Part shown: positions 1-9,500 of the stretch, piece by piece
Layout: every line of letters starts with the position of its first letter
How positions within the stretch are numbered: position 1 is the first letter of the stretch
Assembly (NCBI RefSeq): GCF_013141425.1
Contig: NZ_JABFRA010000053.1
Location: 1-56,355, forward strand
Reading direction: 5' to 3'
Source: Methylotenera sp.
GTDB taxonomy: Bacteria > Pseudomonadota > Gammaproteobacteria > Burkholderiales > Methylophilaceae
DNA: 56,355 nt
Program-made: the position numbers and the translations under genes
The notes under the pieces: model-generated
Seen by the model: only the letters and a program-made list of their open reading frames with translations
What the model was told of the DNA's origin: nothing
Database searches by the model: none

Positions 1-39
1 ATTGTCACGTAAATGCTTAGTTTGGCAGTCTAGTAACCA

Positions 40-1254
40 TCAAATTCCCAGCGTTTCAACCCACGCCAGTGCAGAAATATGGCATTCGTTTACTTTTTCT
101 GCGTCAAATTGCAGTAGTTCGGCTAGCTGTAAAATGCGCTCGCTATTGGCGTCTTCGCAGGCTTCGGTTAGTTGTAGGAATGGGCCGTAGATGCCTTCGC
201 GCGTCAGTAGTGCTTCATTTACCGCTTCAGGCAGTTGGATTTTTTCTAGCACTTTGTCCATTGGCATTTTTAAAATGGCGTCTAAAAGTGAGAATACGCC
301 GACAATAAACAGGTTGTCGCGGTCGTGTTTTTCAAAATAGGTTTCGCCGAGTAGTTCGGTGAGTCTGCCACGCGTGATTGAGGTTTTCATCAGTGCGGGC
401 GGGGTGGAGTTTTCGCCTGCGGTTACCATAAGCAGTGTCAACCAGCGATACAGTTGTTTTCTGCCGAGTATGGTGAGCGCGTGATTGATGGATTGAATTT
501 CGAATGACAGCCCAAATCCCACCGAGTTAATGTAGCGTAAGAGCTTAAACGATAAAGCCGTGTCTTTTTTAAATCCAGCTTCAATCACGTCAATTTCAGC
601 ATCTTGGCTTACAGTGTTGAGTATATTCAATACGCTATCGAATGAGGCGTTAATGACTTTTGCGGTAAATGTTTCTGGGCGGGCAAAATGAAAGCCTTGA
701 AAAATTCGAAAACCGATGTGTTTGCAGTCGTCAAATTGCTGATCGGTTTCTACTTTTTCTGCAATCATCTTGACGGATGGGGTGTGCAATTGATAGAAGG
801 CTTTTTGTAGTTCTGCGGTGGTTAGGCTTTGAATGTCGATTTTAATGTAATCTGCACAATCTAATAAAGGCGAGGGTTCTGTGCTTAATTGCGGGTTATC
901 CAATGCGATTTTGTAGCCTTGCTCACGCAAGCTTTGGCAGCGTGCAACAATCTCTGCCGTTGGATTTATCGTTCTAAGCACCTCAAGCACGGTGCGCTGT
1001 GGTGGCATGAGTTCAATGAACTCACTTTTAAGCATGGCTTCGTTGACATTTATAAAGGCTAATTTTTCGCCCAGTAGCCATTGAATATCTACTCCGCCAA
1101 TGGTGTTCATCAATACGCTGGAATAGGCTTTGAATTCGTCTTCAAACACGGCACTTTGCGCATCGGCACTGTGCCTGAAAAATAGCTCGTAGCCGATGAT
1201 TTGCTGTTTTTCATCCATAATTGGCTGACGCCCGATATATGCTTGATCTTCCAT
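40..1254 (-). CDS. EAL-HDOD signalling protein (degenerate EAL)
   Basis: This is a cytoplasmic signalling protein of the YuxH/CdgJ type, about 404 residues. The N-terminal half (about residues 1-200) is EAL-like: it opens with IGRQPIMD and has IKIDIQSL and a late AEKVET segment. The catalytic EAL signature is replaced by ELF in GYELFFR, as is usual in this family, so phosphodiesterase activity is unlikely. The C-terminal half (about 200-400) is an HDOD domain. I place the start at the ATG at 1252-1254, preceded by GAGAGTTGAG; a TTG five codons upstream is possible. Family members act in motility or c-di-GMP networks, but no specific partner is visible here. The gene diverges from rlmF. Confidence 0.85.
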   Translation of the reverse strand: MEDQAYIGRQPIMDEKQQIIGYELFFRHSADAQSAVFEDEFKAYSSVLMNTIGGVDIQWLLGEKLAFINVNEAMLKSEFIELMPPQRTVLEVLRTINPTAEIVARCQSLREQGYKIALDNPQLSTEPSPLLDCADYIKIDIQSLTTAELQKAFYQLHTPSVKMIAEKVETDQQFDDCKHIGFRIFQGFHFARPETFTAKVINASFDSVLNILNTVSQDAEIDVIEAGFKKDTALSFKLLRYINSVGFGLSFEIQSINHALTILGRKQLYRWLTLLMVTAGENSTPPALMKTSITRGRLTELLGETYFEKHDRDNLFIVGVFSLLDAILKMPMDKVLEKIQLPEAVNEALLTREGIYGPFLQLTEACEDANSERILQLAELLQFDAEKVNECHISALAWVETLGI

Positions 1255-1327
1255 ATTCTCAACTCTCAAATTGTGCTTTTAGATAGTTCAAATAAATTAA
1301 CAAAAAGTTACTTATTCCTTGGCAAAT

Positions 1328-1409
1328 TTTACTGTGTGCACTGTAAATTCACTTTGATGAATAAAGCGTATTTATAGGCTTTATTCGGGCTTTTCACTTT
1401 GAGTGAAAT
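1328..1409. promoter_or_regulatory. Cluster of three dyads in the divergent HDOD/rlmF intergenic region
   Basis: Three inverted repeats lie between two divergent genes. The first (1328-1347) is operator-like, with the pattern TTTAC-n-GTG-nn-CAC-n-GTAAA. The second is a 9-bp-arm hairpin GAATAAAGC/GCTTTATTC (1359-1367 and 1378-1386) followed by GGGCTTTT, which resembles a weak terminator or attenuator. The third is TTTCACT/AGTGAAA near 1393-1409. Their function is inferred only from symmetry and position. Confidence 0.4.
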
Positions 1410-1459
1410 ATCTATTTGATGCTATGCTGGCTGACTTTTAATTGGCATGATTTAGCAAA

Positions 1460-2410
1460 ATGGCGAATTCTGAAATAATTAAAACGCAGTTGCACCCGCG
1501 GAACAAAAACCGCGGCCGTTATGATTTTGAGCTGCTTATTCAAGCCAACCCTGCGCTTGCGCCATTTGTGCAATTGAATGCTTATCAAACGGCTTCGATT
1601 GATTTCGCGAACCCACAGGCGGTAAAGGCGCTTAATCAGGCCTTGTTAAAGCAGTTTTACGCGATTTCTGAGTGGGACATTCCTGCGCAGTATCTTTGCC
1701 CGCCGATTCCAGGTCGGGCGGATTATGTGCATTATTTGGCGGATTTGTTGGCTGGGTCTAATGACGGTGTTATTCCAGTAGGCGAGGCTGTGCGTGTGTT
1801 GGATATTGGTGTTGGCGCCAATTTAATTTATCCGCTGATTGGCAACCATGAATATGCATGGCGGTTTGTGGGAGCGGATATAGATGTCAATGCACTTAAG
1901 AATGCGCAATGTATTTTGCAGGCTAATTCAGGCAAGGCGCAGCAGATTGAGCTGCGCCAACAGAACTCTGTAAGTAATATTTTTAAAGGTGTTGTGCAGG
2001 TAGATGATTTATTTGACTTAACCCTGTGCAACCCACCATTTCATGTTTCTTTAGCCGAAGCGCAAGCGGGTACGCAACGTAAATGGCAGGGTTTAGGCAA
2101 GTCAGTTGCAAAATCAGCCGTATTGAATTTTGGTGGGCAAGCGGCGGAGTTGTATTGTGCAGGCGGCGAAGAAGCGTTTGTGTGCCGCATGGTGGTGGAG
2201 AGTCAGCAGTTTGCAGCGCAATGTCTGTGGTTTACCAGTTTAATTTCTAAAGTGGCGAGTTTGCCTGCTGTGTATCGTGCCCTTAAAAATGTGCGTGCAC
2301 TGGAGGTGCAAACCATAGAAATGGCGCAAGGGCAAAAGAAAAGTCGCATGGTGGCCTGGACGTTTCAGACGGCTAACCAGCGACTGGCTTGGCGCAGTAG
2401 CCGCTGGTAA
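1460..2410 (+). CDS. rlmF: 23S rRNA (adenine(1618)-N(6))-methyltransferase RlmF
   Basis: RlmF (YbiN) is an S-adenosylmethionine-dependent enzyme that methylates N6 of A1618 in 23S rRNA. The 316-residue protein starts with the family's characteristic basic segment [13 protein letters not shown]. It has the conserved [17 protein letters not shown] block at about 85-100, a SAM-binding motif (VLDIGVGAN, about 112-120), and the N6-adenine methyltransferase signature NPPFH at about 194-198. Length matches the family. It is transcribed alone, divergent from the HDOD gene, and ends before a strong hairpin. The start ATG agrees with the usual N-terminus. Confidence 0.93.
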   Translation: MANSEIIKTQLHPRNKNRGRYDFELLIQANPALAPFVQLNAYQTASIDFANPQAVKALNQALLKQFYAISEWDIPAQYLCPPIPGRADYVHYLADLLAGSNDGVIPVGEAVRVLDIGVGANLIYPLIGNHEYAWRFVGADIDVNALKNAQCILQANSGKAQQIELRQQNSVSNIFKGVVQVDDLFDLTLCNPPFHVSLAEAQAGTQRKWQGLGKSVAKSAVLNFGGQAAELYCAGGEEAFVCRMVVESQQFAAQCLWFTSLISKVASLPAVYRALKNVRALEVQTIEMAQGQKKSRMVAWTFQTANQRLAWRSSRW

Positions 2411-2488
2411 GTTTAGTTTGACTTAACTTATTGCTAATCTTTATCAAAAATGCTTGCTGAAATGAATAGAGTTTTCAATTTTCACAGT

Positions 2489-2516
2489 CGTCATTCCCGC
2501 GCAGGCGGGAATGACG
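2489..2516. terminator. Perfect 12-bp hairpin between convergent rlmF and mmsA
   Basis: CGTCATTCCCGC and its exact reverse complement flank a 4-base GCAG loop, and TTATTTT follows on the plus strand. The hairpin sits between two convergent genes and could terminate both. The CATTCCCGCGCAGGCGGGAATG core also resembles a dispersed palindromic repeat found in many proteobacterial genomes, so it may be a REP-like element serving as a terminator. Confidence 0.65.
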
Positions 2517-2568
2517 TTATTTTAAGTTTGGCTATAGATTGCCTTATCAAAAGTTAGGCAAATTGTAC

Positions 2569-4071
2569 TTATTTCATGGTTGGCATGACAAATTCAGAAC
2601 CGGTACTTTTATTGCTGGCTGGCCAGCGCGAGGTGGTGGTTTTTAGGCGCGTATAAAAGCGGATGCCTTCTGTGCCGTAAATGTGGTGGTCGCCAAACAG
2701 CGAGCGTTTCCAGCCACCAAAGCTGTGAAACGCTATCGGCACAGGAATGGCGACATTCACGCCCACCATGCCAGCTTGCACGCGGCTGGTAAATTCACGA
2801 GCGGCTTCACCATCGCGCGTGAAAATGGCCGTGCCGTTGCCAAATTCATGGTCGTTCACTAACTGCAGCGCTTCCTCAAAGGTTGCAGCGCGTACTACGC
2901 TTAACACTGGGCCAAAAATTTCTTCTTGGTAAATACGCATGTTTTTAGTCACATGGTCAAACAAACAGGGCGCTAAAAAGAAGCCGTTTTCAAAGCCTTT
3001 TTGAACGTAGTTGCGACCATCAATCACTAACTTAGCCCCTTCAGCCACACCTAAATCCACATACTCTTTTACTTTGGCATAGTGTTGCGGTGTTACCAAT
3101 GGCCCCATGTCAGCTTTTTCATTTAAGCCTTGGTCGATAGTGATGGTTTTAACTTTTTCAACTAATTTTTCTATTAATTTATCCGCGATATTGCCTACAG
3201 TGACGGCAACGGAAATCGCCATGCAGCGCTCGCCTGCAGAACCATAGCCAGCGCCAATAAGCGCATCTGCCACTTGGTCTAAATCTGCATCGGGCATGAC
3301 CACCAAGTGATTTTTTGCGCCGCCCAAGGCCTGAACTCGTTTGCCGTTTTTGGTGCCAGTGCTGTAAATGTATTCAGCAATTGGGGTAGAGCCGACAAAA
3401 CTGATGGCTTGAATACGCTTGTCAGTTAGCATCACGTCAACCGCTTCTTTATCGCCATTCACTAAGTTGAATACGCCTGCAGGTAAGCCAGCTTCGGCTA
3501 ACAAATCGGCAAGCATTAAACTAGCACTCGGCGTTTTTTCAGAGGGTTTTAGCACAAAGGTGTTGCCTGTGACTAAGGCCATTGGAATCATCCACAGCGG
3601 TACCATAATTGGAAAGTTAAACGGGGTAATGCCAGCCACCACGCCTAAAGGTTGATGCATGCTGTAGGTGTCAATGCCAGTGCCGACTTGTTCGTTAAAA
3701 TCGCCCTTGAGCAAATGGGGCGCGCCACAGGCGAACTCCACCACTTCAATACCTCGGGTGACTTCACCGCGGGCGTCGCTAATGGTTTTACCGTGTTCAA
3801 GCGAAATGGCTTTGGCTAGATCGTTAGCATGCTCATCAAGCAAGGCTTTAAATTTAAACATCACACGCGCACGACGTAAAGCAGGGGTGGCTGCCCAAGC
3901 AGGAAAAGCTGCTTGGGCAGCGCTAATGGCGGCTTCTGTTTCTGTAACATTGGCGTTACTTAATTTGGCTTGTACTTCACCTGTGGCGGGGTTGAATACG
4001 TCGCTGAGCCTGCCGCTAGCGCCTGCAATATGTTGGCCGTTAATGTAGTGACCGATGATTTTACTGCTCAT
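2569..4071 (-). CDS. mmsA: Malonate/methylmalonate-semialdehyde dehydrogenase (CoA-acylating)
   Basis: This 500-residue aldehyde dehydrogenase is of the MmsA/BauC type. It oxidises malonate or methylmalonate semialdehyde with NAD and CoA to acetyl-CoA or propionyl-CoA, releasing CO2. Visible family features are HYINGQ near the start, [14 protein letters not shown] in the coenzyme domain (about 140-153), the ALGGAKNH segment and the catalytic Cys in GSAGERCMA (about 280). Length is normal. Downstream, on the same strand, lies nothing; upstream lies an omega-amino-acid aminotransferase that would supply malonate semialdehyde from beta-alanine. The order resembles the bauA-bauC pair of Pseudomonas. 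The two genes are separated by a 119-base repeat element. Confidence 0.9.
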   Translation of the reverse strand: MSSKIIGHYINGQHIAGASGRLSDVFNPATGEVQAKLSNANVTETEAAISAAQAAFPAWAATPALRRARVMFKFKALLDEHANDLAKAISLEHGKTISDARGEVTRGIEVVEFACGAPHLLKGDFNEQVGTGIDTYSMHQPLGVVAGITPFNFPIMVPLWMIPMALVTGNTFVLKPSEKTPSASLMLADLLAEAGLPAGVFNLVNGDKEAVDVMLTDKRIQAISFVGSTPIAEYIYSTGTKNGKRVQALGGAKNHLVVMPDADLDQVADALIGAGYGSAGERCMAISVAVTVGNIADKLIEKLVEKVKTITIDQGLNEKADMGPLVTPQHYAKVKEYVDLGVAEGAKLVIDGRNYVQKGFENGFFLAPCLFDHVTKNMRIYQEEIFGPVLSVVRAATFEEALQLVNDHEFGNGTAIFTRDGEAAREFTSRVQAGMVGVNVAIPVPIAFHSFGGWKRSLFGDHHIYGTEGIRFYTRLKTTTSRWPASNKSTGSEFVMPTMK

Positions 4072-4103
4072 TTTTTAGCTCCAATGCAATTAAATTATTA
4101 TTT

Positions 4104-4222
4104 GCCCTCTCCTCCAGCCCTCTCCCGTAAACGGGCGAGGGGTGCCGAACTCGCCTTCACATAAACGTTTTTCGGGAGTTGAACTTCCTCGCCCACCTGT
4201 GGAAGAGGGTTGGGGAGAGGGC
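4104..4222. repeat. 119-base imperfect inverted-repeat element
   Basis: The element begins GCCCTCTCC and ends with the complement GGAGAGGGC. A second inner pair (GGGCGAGG at 4133-4140, CCTCGCCC at 4187-4194) lies inside the first, so the whole stretch could fold into one long branched stem. It fills the gap between two co-directional genes (aminotransferase upstream, mmsA downstream). It looks like a dispersed intergenic repeat or small non-autonomous element. Only one copy is in this window. Confidence 0.55.
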
Positions 4223-4247
4223 CGTTTTGACATTTAAATAACTTCTG

Positions 4248-5660
4248 TCATCTTGGTGATATTGCCGCCCAATCCTGCTCATTTTTAAGATAATTATTTG
4301 CATTCAAGCCCGCTTCACCTTGAGATGCAACAAATTTAATCGCGTCGCTTAAGGTGCTGAATATACGTTCAATTTCATGTTTTTCGATAGTCAGTGGCGG
4401 TGAAATCGCAATAATGTCGCCGGTGTAGCGCACGTGTAAGCCTAATTCGTAACATTTTAAATAAACCGCAAAGGCAAAAGCTCCAAGTCGATTGGGAATA
4501 GTTTCAAACTCGATGCCTGCAACTAAGCCGATATTGCGGATGTCTTTCACCATGGGCAGGCCTTTTAGGCCATGCGCACAGGACTCAAAATGACTGCTTA
4601 GACCTGCTGCGCGGTCTTCTAGTTTTTCTTGGGCGAAAATATCCAGTGTGGCAATGGCGGCTGCACAGGCAATAGGAATGGCGCTGTAGGTGTAACCATG
4701 TGGTAATTCAATGGCACCTGCGGCAGAGTTTTCCATAAAGGCATCGTAGAGCTCGCGTTTAACGGAAACGGCACCCATTGGCACCACGCCGTTGGTCAGG
4801 CCTTTGGCGCAAGTTAAAATGTCGGGGATAACCTCAAAATAATCGGATCCCCAACGAGTACCGAGGCGCCCAAAACCTGTAATCACTTCATCAAAAATCA
4901 GTAAAATACCGTGTTTGGTGCAGATTTCACGCAAGCGTTTTAAATAACCTGCAGGTGGCACAATCACGCCTGCAGAGCCTTGCATGGGTTCAACAATCAA
5001 GGCCGCGATGGTGGAGGGGTCGTGTAGTGTGAGGATGCGTTGTTCAAATTCATTGGCTAGGGCAATGCCGCCATCTGCAGGCATTCCCTTGGTAAAGGCA
5101 TTGTTGGCAATGTCGAGCGGATGGCGAATGTGGTCAACCCCTGTTAACCCGTTGCCAAAAGCTTTGCGATTACTGGCAATGCCGCCCACGGCAATGCCAC
5201 CAAAATTCACACCGTGGTAGCCACGCTCGCGGCCAATGAGTTTATTACGTAAGGGGTTGCCCGTCACACGATGATAAGCCAGCGCGATTTTTAAGGCAGT
5301 ATCGGCTGATTCTGAACCGGAATTGGTAAAGAAGATGCGGTCTAGCCCAGTGGGCATATAAGCGGCCAAACGCTCTGCCGTTTCAAATGCTAATGGATGG
5401 CTAGATTGAAAGGCGGGGGCGTAGTCTAGTGTGAGTAATTGATTACCGACAGCCGTAGCGATTTCATTGCGCCCATGCCCTGCAGGCACGCACCACAAGC
5501 CTGCGGTGCCATCTAATATCTTTCTGTCATCAAGCGAGGTAAAGTAATTGCCTTTTGCCGCCTTAAACAGTCTGGGCATGGACTTAAACTGGCGGTTCGC
5601 GGTAAAGGGCATCCAGTAATGCGATAAATTTGGCAATTGAATGGTGTTGTTTGCTGACAT
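4248..5660 (-). CDS. bauA: Omega-amino acid (beta-alanine):pyruvate aminotransferase
   Basis: This is a class III, PLP-dependent aminotransferase that would move the amino group of beta-alanine (or a similar omega-amino acid) to pyruvate, giving malonate semialdehyde and alanine. Family markers are the N-terminal HYWMPFTANRQFK segment, GLWCVPAGHGR, the FFTNSGSESADTALK phosphate-binding region, IFDEVITGFGRLG and the PLP lysine in TCAKGLTNG. I chose the ATG at 5658-5660 (MSANNTIQLPN, preceded by AGGAA), giving 470 residues; an upstream ATG would add 21 residues unlike the family. It lies upstream of mmsA and diverges from an XRE-cupin regulator. Substrate choice is inferred from the mmsA partner. 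Confidence 0.85.
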   Translation of the reverse strand: MSANNTIQLPNLSHYWMPFTANRQFKSMPRLFKAAKGNYFTSLDDRKILDGTAGLWCVPAGHGRNEIATAVGNQLLTLDYAPAFQSSHPLAFETAERLAAYMPTGLDRIFFTNSGSESADTALKIALAYHRVTGNPLRNKLIGRERGYHGVNFGGIAVGGIASNRKAFGNGLTGVDHIRHPLDIANNAFTKGMPADGGIALANEFEQRILTLHDPSTIAALIVEPMQGSAGVIVPPAGYLKRLREICTKHGILLIFDEVITGFGRLGTRWGSDYFEVIPDILTCAKGLTNGVVPMGAVSVKRELYDAFMENSAAGAIELPHGYTYSAIPIACAAAIATLDIFAQEKLEDRAAGLSSHFESCAHGLKGLPMVKDIRNIGLVAGIEFETIPNRLGAFAFAVYLKCYELGLHVRYTGDIIAISPPLTIEKHEIERIFSTLSDAIKFVASQGEAGLNANNYLKNEQDWAAISPR

Positions 5661-5696
5661 TAATGGATTCCTGAAATAAATGTTCTCATGCATCTT

Positions 5697-5806
5697 CAAG
5701 TGTTTAGAAAAGTATGTCAACACTGGTTTTTAAAATAGATAATTTACTGATTTTATTGGTTTTAATTATTTAATTGTTATTGTATATTTAACACTTTAAA
5801 CACTTG
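5697..5806. promoter_or_regulatory. Divergent promoter region with widely spaced CAAGTGTTTA inverted repeat
   Basis: CAAGTGTTTA at 5697-5706 is exactly repeated in inverted orientation as TAAACACTTG at 5797-5806. A further AACACTT lies at 5790-5796. The region separates the aminotransferase from the XRE-cupin gene, so these are candidate operators for that regulator. The core AACACTT recurs before puuA and spuC (see findings). Binding is inferred. Confidence 0.4.
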
Positions 5807-5817
5807 GAAGCAGGCAA

Positions 5818-6372
5818 ATGGAGATTGACGTAGGTTTAAAACTAAAAATTGTGCGTTTGCGCCATCAATTATCACAACGTGCTTTAGCCAAACGGGCGGG
5901 TGTTGCGAATGCGACGATTTCGCTGATTGAATCGGGCAATACCAGCCCCTCTGTCAGTGCGCTAAAGCGCATATTGGCGGGTATTCCCATGACTCTGGCC
6001 GAATTCTTTTCAGACGAATTGCCCAACATGAAAAGTGAAGTGTTTTATCGTGCGCAGGATTTAACCGAGATTAGTGGTGGTGTTGGTATTTCTTATCGGC
6101 AAATTGGCTCGGCCAAATCGGGCCATGTGCTGCAGATTCTCTATGAAACTTATGCAGTTGGGGCAGATACTGGCTTGGTGATGTTGCAACATGAAGGTGA
6201 AGAGGGCGGTGTGATTCTCTCAGGCCGATTGGAAGTGACAGTAGCAGAATCAACAAGGGTGCTAGGTGTGGGCGATGCGTATTATTTTAATAGTAATGAG
6301 CCGCATCGATTTCGCAACGCGGGCACACAAGTTTGTACTTTGGTGAGTTCTTGCAGTCCGCCGACGTTTTAA
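5818..6372 (+). CDS. XRE-family regulator with C-terminal cupin (PuuR-like)
   Basis: This 184-residue transcription factor has an N-terminal helix-turn-helix (about residues 8-62, with the RALAKRAGVANATISLIESG core) and a C-terminal cupin sensor domain (about 105-180, with HEGEEGGVILSGRLEV and the EPHRFRNAG ending). The architecture matches PuuR and related repressors of amine and amino-acid catabolism. It diverges from the beta-alanine aminotransferase/mmsA pair, which is its most likely target; wider control of the polyamine cluster 13 kb away is possible. The ligand cannot be read from sequence. The start ATG follows GGAAGCAGGCAA. Confidence 0.82.
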   Translation: MEIDVGLKLKIVRLRHQLSQRALAKRAGVANATISLIESGNTSPSVSALKRILAGIPMTLAEFFSDELPNMKSEVFYRAQDLTEISGGVGISYRQIGSAKSGHVLQILYETYAVGADTGLVMLQHEGEEGGVILSGRLEVTVAESTRVLGVGDAYYFNSNEPHRFRNAGTQVCTLVSSCSPPTF

Positions 6373-6551
6373 ACTTAGACTAAACAATTTAATCGTTTTA
6401 GTTTAGTTAAATCTGTGGCTGATTTAAATCAATAAATCCGCTAATTGATAGGGCTTGATAGAGTTTTGTTGGTGTTTTTGTTTTTTATTCTTTTGGCAAT
6501 GCGCTAGAATGGCTTCAATATGCGAGTTGATAAATAAATGGGTATTAGTCG

Positions 6552-8762
6552 ATGGAATTGAAGTTTAGCGTTCCAAATGTTGAGCAAATTAAACCTGTAT
6601 TTGCCAAAGCAGGCTATATTGCCTTCGTCTATTTTGTCGTGGCCTATTTAGGCGTTTTCTTAGCGCCTTATATTGATGCCACTTCGTATTTTGAACTTCC
6701 CGCAATTGCTTTAGCCGCAGTAATTACTATTCGTTACAGTTGGACTGGGGTTTTAGGTATCGTACTAGGTTCGCTCATATTTCATCTGCTGAAAATGCCA
6801 TGGCTTTTGGCGCTGACCTTGGCGATCGGCGCAGGTGTATCGGCACTTATATTTTATTATTTTATAAAAGTAAGCAATTCTTCTGTTTCTATAATCAATC
6901 AAGTTTCAGACGTTGCAGTTTTTGCCTTTGTAGCAACGCCGCTTGCCAGTGCGGCTCATGCTGTCATCTCCATTTTAAGTATTCAAGCGTTCGGCTTTGT
7001 CACTTGGGATAACGTTGCGCAAAGCATTATGTCTTGGTGGTTTAATGAATTGGTGCTGGCTTATATAACTGTGCCGCTTTTGCTTTCATTATTCTCCTAT
7101 CAAAAATATTACTTTAGTCAGCAAGATAAAAATGAATCTGCCGTCGTCTTTTTTACGATGTGTGTGGTTTCTTGGCTTACCATTCAAAACGGCCAAATGC
7201 TGGGTTCGTCAGAGATTATTATTTTTGTTTTATTGGGCTTTGTTCTGTTAGCCGCACTTCGATTTAAAACAATCGCCACCCATTCGGCGATTTTTGTAGC
7301 GGCTATTATTGCGTTTTTTTCGGTAGTTTATAAATTTGACCAAATCAATACGGCTTTTTACGCACAAGCGATATTCACACTAAAAGTTGGCTTGGTGCCA
7401 ATGGCCTTGGGGGGGCTATTTGTAGCCTCGGCATTTTCTGAGCGGCATCATGCCGAAGCGGAACTCAATAAATTAGCGAATCATGACCCTTTAACCGCCT
7501 TGCCAAATCGTACTTATTTTCAGGACTTTTTAACCCACAGTTTGGCGCAGGCGCAACGGCAAAAGCAGCAAGTTTATTTATTGTTTATTGATTTAGACCG
7601 CTTTAAGAAAATTAATGATTCGGAAGGCCACGAGATTGGCGACGCAGTGCTCAAAATTATCGCGCTTCGATTAAATGATATTTTGCGCGCCGATGATTTT
7701 GTCGCCAGACTAGGTGGCGATGAATTTGCCGTGGTGTATACTCACCCGCCGGTTAACAACGCTGCAAGTAACTTAGCGCGAAAAATTATCGGCATCGTTT
7801 CCGAGCCATTTGAGCTGGATGGCCGGCGTTACAGCGTTGGCGCTAGTATTGGCATTAGCGTTTATCCGAACGATGCTACCGATTCGAATGCATTGCTCAG
7901 GCAAGCCGATTTGGCCATGTATCAAGCCAAGAGCAAGCGCAGTGGTTTTGAGTATTTTAGCGAAGACATGAACGAACTTGCGCATGAGCAATTGCAGATT
8001 GAAAACGGCTTAAGGCAAGCGTTAGAAAAAGGCGAACTGTTGCTAATGTATCAGCCAAAAGTGGATTTACGCACCAATCAGGTAGTGGGTTTAGAGGCGC
8101 TCGTTCGCTGGTTAACCAATAAGGGCGTGTTAACTGGCCCCGATAAATTTATCCCGATAGCAGAAGAAACTGGCTTGATTGTGCCAATTGGGCGATTTGT
8201 AATTCGAGAAGCATGCGAGCAATGGGTTCGCTGGAATGACGCTGGTTTAAATCCGCCTGCGGTTGCTGTGAACATTTCACCGCGCCAATTTAGCGATTTA
8301 TCCTTAATTGGCGATATTCTCGAAATTATCAAAATGACCGGCATGAATCCCTCCATGCTGAACATTGAAATTACCGAAAGTGCAACCATGGAAGACCCCG
8401 AAATGACCATGGAAATTCTCGCGGAAATGCGCGCACTTCACCTGCACTTATACATTGATGACTTTGGCACTGGGCACTCTAATTTGGGCCAATTAAGGCG
8501 CTTGCCGATTGATGCGGTAAAGATTGATAAAAGCTTTATTAACGACGTTCTAACCAATAATGATGATGCAGAAATTGTGACGGCGATTATAAATCTGGCA
8601 CATGCATTAAAACTGCGAGTGGTCAGTGAAGGCATTGAAACAAAAGAACAATTAGCCTTTTTAAGAGAACTGGGTTGTGATGAAATTCAAGGTTATTTAA
8701 TCAGCAAACCCATCTCGCATAGCCAAGTAGAATCTTTCTTTAATCGAACGATTAATCTTTAA
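6552..8762 (+). CDS. MASE1-GGDEF-EAL membrane cyclic-di-GMP protein
   Basis: This 736-residue inner-membrane protein has an N-terminal MASE1-like sensor of about eight hydrophobic segments (about residues 15-300). A GGDEF domain (about 310-470) contains an intact RLGGDEF (about 386-392), and an EAL domain (about 480-730) contains LEALVRW, NISPRQF, EITES, DDFGTGHSN, KIDKSFI and EGIET. Both catalytic signatures are intact, so it could make and break c-di-GMP; which activity dominates is unknown. It stands alone between the XRE-cupin regulator and the dad locus. The input signal of MASE1 domains is not known. Confidence 0.9.
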   Translation: MELKFSVPNVEQIKPVFAKAGYIAFVYFVVAYLGVFLAPYIDATSYFELPAIALAAVITIRYSWTGVLGIVLGSLIFHLLKMPWLLALTLAIGAGVSALIFYYFIKVSNSSVSIINQVSDVAVFAFVATPLASAAHAVISILSIQAFGFVTWDNVAQSIMSWWFNELVLAYITVPLLLSLFSYQKYYFSQQDKNESAVVFFTMCVVSWLTIQNGQMLGSSEIIIFVLLGFVLLAALRFKTIATHSAIFVAAIIAFFSVVYKFDQINTAFYAQAIFTLKVGLVPMALGGLFVASAFSERHHAEAELNKLANHDPLTALPNRTYFQDFLTHSLAQAQRQKQQVYLLFIDLDRFKKINDSEGHEIGDAVLKIIALRLNDILRADDFVARLGGDEFAVVYTHPPVNNAASNLARKIIGIVSEPFELDGRRYSVGASIGISVYPNDATDSNALLRQADLAMYQAKSKRSGFEYFSEDMNELAHEQLQIENGLRQALEKGELLLMYQPKVDLRTNQVVGLEALVRWLTNKGVLTGPDKFIPIAEETGLIVPIGRFVIREACEQWVRWNDAGLNPPAVAVNISPRQFSDLSLIGDILEIIKMTGMNPSMLNIEITESATMEDPEMTMEILAEMRALHLHLYIDDFGTGHSNLGQLRRLPIDAVKIDKSFINDVLTNNDDAEIVTAIINLAHALKLRVVSEGIETKEQLAFLRELGCDEIQGYLISKPISHSQVESFFNRTINL

Positions 8763-8785
8763 AGATATCTATTATAAATAGCATA

Positions 8786-8810
8786 CCCTGCAAGCCTTAT
8801 GGATATTGGC
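8786..8810. repeat. Short dispersed repeat, copy 1
   Basis: This 25-base stretch begins CCCTGC and ends ATGGATATTGGC. It matches 21 of 25 positions of the stretch at 39665-39689, and the flanking CAT before it is also shared. Both copies are intergenic and each lies just after a stop codon on the plus strand. Function is unknown. Confidence 0.45.
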
Positions 8811-8827
8811 CTGAAGTGCACACTTTT

Positions 8828-9322
8828 TCACTCTATTTCAATCAGTGGCAGGGCAAACCCTTCTTTGACTTCTTCCATCACGATGTAACTTCTGGATTCC
8901 TGCGCGCCTGGTAGGGTTAGCAGAATATCACCGAGTAGCGAGCGGTAGTCGGTCATCTGCGCGATGCGGGCTTTGATTAGGTAATCAAAATCACCTGAAA
9001 CTAAATGGCATTCCAGCACGCTTGGTAATTTAAGAATCTCTTGCTTAAACTTGCTGAAAATTGCGCCCGATTTGGTGGAAAGTTTTAATTCGACAAATAC
9101 CAGTAAGCTAAGACCAAGCGTGTGTGGGTTGAGCCTTGCGTGGTAGCCTAAAATCACACCTTCTTTTTCTAAGGTTTTGACGCGCTCGCCGCAAGGGGTT
9201 ACAGATAAGCCTACGCGCTCTGCCAGTTCGGTAATTGGTATACGGGCATTTTCTTGCAACACGGCAAGTATTTTATGGTCAATACGATCAAGTTCACGAA
9301 CAGCATGGGTGCGGATACGCAT
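8828..9322 (-). CDS. Lrp/AsnC-family regulator of the dad locus
   Basis: This 164-residue Lrp-type regulator has a winged helix-turn-helix (about residues 9-60, ELDRIDHKILAVLQENARI and LAERVGLSVTPCGERVKTLE) and a RAM ligand-binding domain (about 75-150, with the VSGDFDYLI segment). It diverges from dadA. Known relatives (DadR of Pseudomonas, Lrp in enterics) activate dadAX in response to alanine. Alanine-responsive control of the neighbouring dadA-alr-ridA genes is therefore likely, but inferred from position. Confidence 0.85.
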   Translation of the reverse strand: MRIRTHAVRELDRIDHKILAVLQENARIPITELAERVGLSVTPCGERVKTLEKEGVILGYHARLNPHTLGLSLLVFVELKLSTKSGAIFSKFKQEILKLPSVLECHLVSGDFDYLIKARIAQMTDYRSLLGDILLTLPGAQESRSYIVMEEVKEGFALPLIEIE

Positions 9323-9394
9323 GATTTTGCCTTTAAAATTAAATTTACACTATAGTAAAACTTATTTTTAGTTAATTGTTATTTCTATTTAATA

Positions 9395-9420
9395 AAAATT
9401 AGATTAATTATCTAAATTTT
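9395..9420. promoter_or_regulatory. AT-rich dyad in the Lrp/dadA divergent promoter
   Basis: AAAATTAGAT and ATCTAAATTTT face each other across TAATT, inside a run of almost pure A/T between the Lrp-type gene and dadA. AT-rich dyads of this sort are typical Lrp targets, so this is a candidate operator. No in-sequence proof of binding exists. Confidence 0.4.
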
Positions 9421-9500
9421 ATTAAATATTAAGTTATATTATGTTGATAATAGTAAATAAACTACAGCTATTCTTTATTTGTTGGTTTTGGAGAATTATC

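Noticed and set aside
2-308. Plus-strand open frames at the left edge
   Set aside because: They run antisense to the HDOD domain and have no family character.
4104-4222. Insertion sequence remnant
   Set aside because: No coding potential and no target duplication visible; treated as a repeat of unknown type.
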